This document shows positions 59,515 through 64,000 of a stretch of 64,000 nt of DNA, piece after piece. Made by a program: the position numbers and the translations under genes. The DNA comes from Vulcanimicrobiota bacterium. GTDB taxonomy: Bacteria > Vulcanimicrobiota > Vulcanimicrobiia > Vulcanimicrobiales > Vulcanimicrobiaceae. Position 1 is the first letter of the stretch. Each line of letters begins with the position of its first letter. The stretch spans positions 1-64,000 of the forward strand of contig JAAXCX010000004.1 of the NCBI GenBank assembly GCA_013036105.1, given 5' to 3'. The notes beneath the pieces are model-generated. The model did no database searches and had not been told where the DNA came from. It was given only the letters and a program-made list of their open reading frames with translations.

Positions 59515-60398
59515 CCGCGATGCGTTCGGCGGCGCATTTGATCGTCGGATCTCGCGACGAGCCGTTTCTGAAGCCTTTGCTCGAATCGATCGTCGGAGCC
59601 GTCGACGCGTTGGTCGTCAACGATAATTCCAACGGTACTTCGCCGCACGAAGAAACGCTGCGCGCCAGCTGGTTTGGACGCTCCGGACGGCTTTTTGTTG
59701 ACCGGACGCCGTTCACGGACTTTTCCACCGCCCGCAACCGGTGTTTGGATCTGCACGTCCGGGTCGGCGCCGGCCCCTGGGCCGCGTTTGTCGATGCCGA
59801 CGAAGTGCACGGCGAAACGTTCCGCCGCGTCGCGCGCAATGTCGAAGCGGTGCCTGCGGAATTCGATTTTGTGGATGCGTACACGTGGCATTTCTTTCAG
59901 TCTTTCGATCTGTACACGTCGATCGAGCGGCGGATGGTATTTTTCCGCGTCAAGCCCGGTGTGCGTTGGGAAGGGCCGGTTCACGAACAGCTGCGCGGGC
60001 TTGCCGGCCGGCGGCTGGCGCTGCCGTACGTGTACGCGCATTACGGACATGTGCTTCCGCCGCGGCGGCATGCCGAAAAGGGACGGCAGTACGCGGGCCT
60101 GGGTCAGATCGGTGAAGTCGTTCCCGAAGAAGAACTCGACGCGATCGATCCGGCCGTCTACTTCCGCGCTATGTGGCCGAGCGTGCTGCGATTCACGGGG
60201 GCGCATCCCGCGGCCGCGCGATCGGCGGTCGCCGAACTCCGGCAAGAGTATGCGTCCCAACAAGCTCGCGCGGCGGAGCTTGCGCGGGCGGCGCAGCCGC
60301 CGTGGGTACGTGCCCGCAACGTCGCGCTCAAACTCAACTACGAGCAGCGCTGGCGTTCGCGCGCGCTCAACCCTTTGGCCCGGCGCTTACTGCGCTAA
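59511..60398 (+). CDS. Glycosyltransferase family 2-like protein
   Basis: About 295 residues from ATG 59511, which overlaps the previous stop and has GGAG before it. It begins HLIVGSRDEPFLKPLLESI, a GT2-type beta-strand and helix, with DALVVNDNS and the metal Asp pair in AAFVDADEVHGE. RNRCLDLHV and a RVKPGVRWEGPVHEQL segment match small GT2 sugar transferases with WaaE-like features. A longer upstream frame is not used, as it runs inside the GT4 gene. The convergent aldolase gene overlaps its end by 12 bases. Confidence 0.87.
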   Translation: MTAMRSAAHLIVGSRDEPFLKPLLESIVGAVDALVVNDNSNGTSPHEETLRASWFGRSGRLFVDRTPFTDFSTARNRCLDLHVRVGAGPWAAFVDADEVHGETFRRVARNVEAVPAEFDFVDAYTWHFFQSFDLYTSIERRMVFFRVKPGVRWEGPVHEQLRGLAGRRLALPYVYAHYGHVLPPRRHAEKGRQYAGLGQIGEVVPEEELDAIDPAVYFRAMWPSVLRFTGAHPAAARSAVAELRQEYASQQARAAELARAAQPPWVRARNVALKLNYEQRWRSRALNPLARRLLR

Positions 60399-61415
60399 GC
60401 CCTGCGCGATCGCTTTGCAGAATGCGTCGACGTCTTCGGGGCGCGTGGCGTGATGAGTCATCCACCGCACCTCGGGCATCGCTTCGTTGAACACGTAAAA
60501 AAAGAAATGCTTTTGAATGCGTTCGATGGCGCTTCGATCGAGCGTTGCGAAAACTGCGTTGCAGCGGACGGGCCGCGTGATGCGCACGCCGGCTATGCCG
60601 GACACACCGCTTTCAAGCTTCTTGGCCATGGCGTTGGCGTGATCGGCATATGTGCGCCACCGCTCGTCCTGCAGCAGCGCGGAAAATTGCGCGGCGATGA
60701 AGCGCATCTTCGACGCGAGCTGCATTCCCTGTTTGCGCGCGTACGGCGCGGCCCTGCGGTGTAGGGCGCCGTCAAAGAAAATGACCGCCTCGCCTCCCAT
60801 GAGCCCGTTCTTGGTGCCGCCGAAACTCAAGACGTCAACGCCGAGATCGCGGGAAGCTTCGCGCAATCCCAACCCGAGCGCCGCCGCCGCATTCGAAATG
60901 CGGGCGCCGTCCATGTGGACGTACCAGTTCTGCGCGTGGGAGAACTCGCAGAGCTCGCGCAGTTCGGCCGGTTCGTAGAGCGTGCCGAACTCCGTCGATT
61001 GCGAGATCGAGACGACGCGCGGCTGAACGTGATGCTCCTCGCGTGATGCCTGCGCGAAGGTCTTGAGATGTTCGAGCGTGAGTTTGCCGTCGTCGCATTC
61101 CACTGCCAGCAGCTTGCAGCCGGCGAATCGCTCGAATGCGCCGCATTCGTCGGTTTGCAGATGCGCGGTCGCGGGGCAAATGACGGCCTCGTATGGCTGC
61201 GTCAAGCAGCTCAGCGCGACGACGTTGGCGCCGGTGCCGTTGAACGTAAAATACACGTCGCTGCCAGGGCCGAAGATGTCCTGGAAAGCTGTCTTGGCGC
61301 GTTCCGTATACGGGTCGTGTCCGTAGCCGACGGCGTCGCCGTCGTTTGCTTCGACGATCGCTTGCAGGATCTCGGCGGCGATCGGCGCGTTGTTGTCGCT
61401 GGCGAACGTGCGCAC
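60387..61415 (-). CDS. ltaE: Low-specificity L-threonine aldolase
   Basis: A 342-residue PLP enzyme of the beta-eliminating lyase type. It starts TFASDNNAPIAAEILQAIV, has VYFTFNGTGANVVAL, CPATAHLQTDECGA, the PLP Asp in VHMDGARISNAAA and the PLP Lys in SFGGTKNGLMGGEAV. It cleaves threonine or allo-threonine to glycine and acetaldehyde. The start is GTG 61415. It follows the PDZ/GAF gene closely on the same strand. Confidence 0.92.
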   Translation of the reverse strand: MRTFASDNNAPIAAEILQAIVEANDGDAVGYGHDPYTERAKTAFQDIFGPGSDVYFTFNGTGANVVALSCLTQPYEAVICPATAHLQTDECGAFERFAGCKLLAVECDDGKLTLEHLKTFAQASREEHHVQPRVVSISQSTEFGTLYEPAELRELCEFSHAQNWYVHMDGARISNAAAALGLGLREASRDLGVDVLSFGGTKNGLMGGEAVIFFDGALHRRAAPYARKQGMQLASKMRFIAAQFSALLQDERWRTYADHANAMAKKLESGVSGIAGVRITRPVRCNAVFATLDRSAIERIQKHFFFYVFNEAMPEVRWMTHHATRPEDVDAFCKAIAQGLAQ

Positions 61416-61419
61416 GCGG

Positions 61420-63195
61420 TTAGGTGGTTTGGGCTTGCGGCGCTTGCAGCGCCAGCAGTTCGGCGCGAATCAAGTCGCGCAGCGTCGCGAGGTCGATCTC
61501 CGGGCCGGCCGGCCGAACCTCGCGCGAGAGGAGCTCGTATGCGGTTCCCGCGCGATGAGCGACCAACGCGAGTGCGTCGAATTCGTCCGTTAAGTAATGC
61601 GTGCGCTCTCGCTTGGGACCGCAGACGAGCACTCCGAGCAGCGCACCGCGCACGGTCATCGGCAGCAGCAGCGCCTCGCTCAGCCCGTGCTCGCAGAAGT
61701 CGACTTCAAAGGGCTCGTTCCACCGCCGCATCCGCACGATCGCCGGATCGTTTTCATCCAAGCGGACGGGAAGATGCTCTTCCGACGTGCGTGCGCGGTC
61801 GTATCCCCCGTCAGTCGCGATATAGATCGCGGCGTAGCGGCCCTCGATATTATCCCGCACCGATTCATAGGTGAGATCCAGCAGCGACCGTTTGTCGGTG
61901 ACGACGTCCGCCTCGAGCGCCAGGCGCCGGAGCGCCGCCAGCGATTTTTCGCGTCTGGAAAAAAACAAGACGTTGAGTCTTTTTTCGACCGCACCATGAA
62001 TCGAGCGGGCCGAGAGACCGACGCCAAGCGCGATAAATAACGGCACGGCTTTGCCGAGCCAGCCGCTCGCAGCGGCCGCCCCGAGCCCGCGCTCCACGAT
62101 TTGCGCGGCGATCCATTCGCCCGCGATAAAAAGTCCGACAAGTGCGATCGAAACGAATCCGAAGGCTGCCGCTCGGCTGAAGACGATGCTGAGGTCGACT
62201 AGGCGGTGCCGCAAAATGGCGTAGGCTATCGCCAGCAGCGGTACGTCCTCGAATAAGGAGATCCAAGCAAACCAGGGTTTCGGGTTCGGATCGATCATCA
62301 ACGAGAGGTTCGCGATCACCCAACTCGACTGCGACAGGACGAGCGCCCCCGCCACCCAGCGCATCTGCGCGCGGTGCTCGGCGTCGGCGCGCTGGAGGCC
62401 TTCGATCGCCGCCACGAGCGTGAGTACGGAGATGACGATCCAAACGAGATTCTGAAACCAATTCGGGCTCGCCGATCCGGCTATCTCGAAAAGCTGCGTC
62501 GGGGGATAGGTATCGGCGAGATAGATCCACAGCTGGACCAACGCCGCTGCCACAACGAGCGGCAGCGCGATGCGGCGGAAGATACTGCGGAACGCCGACG
62601 TAAACGGTGGAAAGTACGCGACGAAAAGCAGCAGCATGTAGGTGTTCATCCAGCTCGAGGCCGCGCCGAGCAGGTTGCCCGCGAACGATAAGCCGGTCGA
62701 GACGGCGACATCCGAAAACCAATAGAAGGCCATCTGCAGCGCATATCCCACCAGGAAGATCGCGAGCCAGGCCGCCACTTGCCGCGCGCCGCCGCGCCAG
62801 GCCACGAGTACCCCTGTGCACGCGAAAATGATTAGGATGAACAACGCGAGCGGCCCCTCTTCGAGGGGTTTGACGCTGGCATATTCCGCCGCGACAATGC
62901 GCATTTGCACGACTTTGCCGTCGCGCACCACCGGAAATGTTATCGCTTCTCCGGTGCGCCTGAACGTCGAATCAAACGCCGTGCGAGCCGACGTCCTGCT
63001 CCAGGCCGTGATATCCCCGGGGCGCAATCCGGCCCGGTCGACGGGCGAACCCGGATAGACTCGCGTGACGACCTGATCGCCGTTGTTGAGGGTGTGAAAA
63101 TCGAAACCGAACATTCCGAAGCGATAGGGATTGGCGAGATCATAGCAGCCAAGCGCAATGGCGAGGACGGCAAGCAGAATGACGGCGACCTTCAT
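61420..63195 (-). CDS. PDZ, multi-helix membrane and GAF domain sensor-like protein
   Basis: A 591-residue protein. Residues 1-20 are a membrane helix; about 35-105 form a PDZ domain (VVTRVYPGSPVDRAGLRPGD); about 115-395 hold seven or eight helices; after a short helix with FFSRREKSLAALRRLALEAD there is a GAF-type domain (about 435-570) with ALLLPMTVRGALLGVLVCGP. No kinase, cyclase or DNA-binding domain follows the GAF domain. The plan resembles membrane sensors with a periplasmic PDZ, but the output is unknown. It ends 4 bases before the threonine aldolase start. Confidence 0.8.
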   Translation of the reverse strand: MKVAVILLAVLAIALGCYDLANPYRFGMFGFDFHTLNNGDQVVTRVYPGSPVDRAGLRPGDITAWSRTSARTAFDSTFRRTGEAITFPVVRDGKVVQMRIVAAEYASVKPLEEGPLALFILIIFACTGVLVAWRGGARQVAAWLAIFLVGYALQMAFYWFSDVAVSTGLSFAGNLLGAASSWMNTYMLLLFVAYFPPFTSAFRSIFRRIALPLVVAAALVQLWIYLADTYPPTQLFEIAGSASPNWFQNLVWIVISVLTLVAAIEGLQRADAEHRAQMRWVAGALVLSQSSWVIANLSLMIDPNPKPWFAWISLFEDVPLLAIAYAILRHRLVDLSIVFSRAAAFGFVSIALVGLFIAGEWIAAQIVERGLGAAAASGWLGKAVPLFIALGVGLSARSIHGAVEKRLNVLFFSRREKSLAALRRLALEADVVTDKRSLLDLTYESVRDNIEGRYAAIYIATDGGYDRARTSEEHLPVRLDENDPAIVRMRRWNEPFEVDFCEHGLSEALLLPMTVRGALLGVLVCGPKRERTHYLTDEFDALALVAHRAGTAYELLSREVRPAGPEIDLATLRDLIRAELLALQAPQAQTT

Positions 63196-63234
63196 AGCCG
63201 CCGTTACCTTTAGTGCAAGCCGGGGCCGGCGCCT

Positions 63235-64000
63235 TTACTCCGCGGCCATTGCTGCCGCGGCGGCGGCAGCTCGCCGCGACGGCCGCATGAAGATCACCAG
63301 CGGTGCGCAGAAAAAGAAAATGATCGCGGAGAGCCTGAAGAGATAATCGTAGGCATTCAAGGCGGACTGTTGCGCGACCAAACCCGTGAGGATCGGTATC
63401 GAGTAGCCGTGCGCGTTGGTGACGCCCGAGGCGAGTTCGCTCCACGCGACTGCAGTCTGCCGTGCCAACAGCGTCGTGAGAATCGCGATCCCGAAACTGC
63501 CGCCGAGCTGGCGGATCAGCGCCGAGACGCCGGTTGCGCCGGCAAGCTCTTCCTTAGGAACCGCCCCCAGCGTCACCGTTGTTAGCGGCACGAACATAAA
63601 GCCGAGCGCCAGCCCCTGCCAGACCCGCGGCCAAAAAACGTCCCAGTACCCGGCATCTTGCGTTAGGCCACCCATCCACCACGTCGAGATACCGAACAGC
63701 AGCATGCCGAAGATAACCATCGCGCGCGAGTCGAGAAAACGCATCAGCGCTCCGACCATCAGCATACTTACCGCCGTTGCGATCGCGCCGGGCAGCAGCG
63801 CCATTCCCGTTTGAAATGCCGTGAACCCTAGGATGGTTTGAAAGAAGAGCGGCAAGATCAAACTTGTTCCGAATAATCCAAACCCTAACACGATGCCAAT
63901 GATGTTGCCGATCGTGAATGTCCGGAATCGAAAGACTCGGATATCCACGAGCGGATACTTGTCGCGTATCGTCTTGTAGATGAACCAGGCGAGGGCGACG
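63235..64000 (-). CDS. MFS transporter, DHA2 (EmrB/QacA) family, 5' end outside window
   Basis: The reading frame is open to the window edge at 64000; the visible part is the C-terminal half. Helices 8-14 of a 14-helix DHA2 transporter can be followed, with PLVDIRVFRFRTFTIGN, GIVLGFGLFGTSLILPLFF, TLGAVPKEELAGATGVSALI (family motif), RQLGGSFGIAILTTLLARQ and a basic, Ala-rich tail. These proteins export drugs or other hydrophobic compounds using the proton gradient. The start codon is upstream of 64000. Confidence 0.9.
   Translation of the reverse strand, partial: VALAWFIYKTIRDKYPLVDIRVFRFRTFTIGNIIGIVLGFGLFGTSLILPLFFQTILGFTAFQTGMALLPGAIATAVSMLMVGALMRFLDSRAMVIFGMLLFGISTWWMGGLTQDAGYWDVFWPRVWQGLALGFMFVPLTTVTLGAVPKEELAGATGVSALIRQLGGSFGIAILTTLLARQTAVAWSELASGVTNAHGYSIPILTGLVAQQSALNAYDYLFRLSAIIFFFCAPLVIFMRPSRRAAAAAAAMAAE

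Noticed and set aside
1-64000. Insertion sequences or prophage genes
   Set aside because: No transposase, integrase or phage structural gene is recognisable on either strand; the only repeat families are the short palindromic ones described.

Overview
The window reads as a compact, GC-rich chromosome segment of a diderm bacterium. Evidence for an outer membrane is a DUF5916-type barrel, a TonB-like anchored protein, an LprI-like lysozyme inhibitor and many signal peptides. Gene content (H+-pyrophosphatase, FliA/WhiG-type sigma factor, GatCAB, MutS2, DnaE2 mutasome, streptogramin-lyase-like propeller, SOS boxes of the TCGAAC-N4-GTTCGA type) suggests an uncultured lineage, perhaps Eremiobacterota/Vulcanimicrobiota (WPS-2). 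That placement is inference; there is no rRNA or marker comparison here. Genes are tightly packed, with many 1-8 base overlaps. No stretch longer than 300 bases lacks a gene. The longest gaps (54026-54202, 24026-24188, 21690-21868, 35855-35991) hold a terminator, an operator-like promoter, an attenuator and an SOS promoter.

Region by region. 1-5614 (minus): membrane H+-pyrophosphatase, M48 and M13 metalloproteases and an LprI-like protein. 5713-11655: exported phosphoesterase, a cyclic-nucleotide-binding/flavoprotein fusion, then an overlapping operon of geranylgeranyl-reductase-like enzyme, lone DppB-type permease, FliA/WhiG sigma factor and DUF1905. 11684-16342: SOS box, ftsY, recA, recX, a two-component pair and a nuclease-fold protein. 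16339-23003: hpt, GH125, purA, FliJ-like, trpE, trpG, an aromatic attenuator, DAHP synthase, FliO-like. 23000-30483: propeller lipoprotein divergent from a BlaI repressor plus M56/pentapeptide-repeat fusion, an exported pentapeptide protein, a DUF5916 barrel and a secreted unknown. 30448-35854 (minus): hydantoinase A/B-type subunits and three tandem secreted paralogues. 35955-41850: SOS-controlled imuA, imuB, GIY-YIG-like gene, dnaE2. 41851-45102: TonB-like protein, ModA-like protein, small membrane protein, RlmD-like methyltransferase. 45111-51855: gatCAB, mutS2, tyrS. 51857-64000: zinc-ribbon protein, hslO, aroQ, HU, tRNA-Pro, RNase H, polysaccharide deacetylase, DUF3465, GNAT, Nudix, three glycosyltransferases, threonine aldolase, a PDZ/membrane/GAF sensor and a truncated MFS transporter.

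How the genes work together. The most unusual locus is the BlaI/M56 operon, where the usual beta-lactam sensor is replaced by an extracellular pentapeptide-repeat domain whose CxGC-capped modules recur in the exported protein encoded next. The error-prone polymerase operon has a textbook SOS promoter and carries an extra GIY-YIG-like gene. DAHP synthase sits behind a Tyr/Trp-rich leader peptide with mutually exclusive terminator and antiterminator helices. Several genes (purA, FliJ-like, TonB-like, mutS2) have conserved N-termini but no ATG/GTG/TTG start, and two promoters place transcription starts at or next to the start codon, suggesting unusual translation initiation. A palindromic TGTCATCCTGAGC repeat has entered two protein-coding genes in different reading frames.
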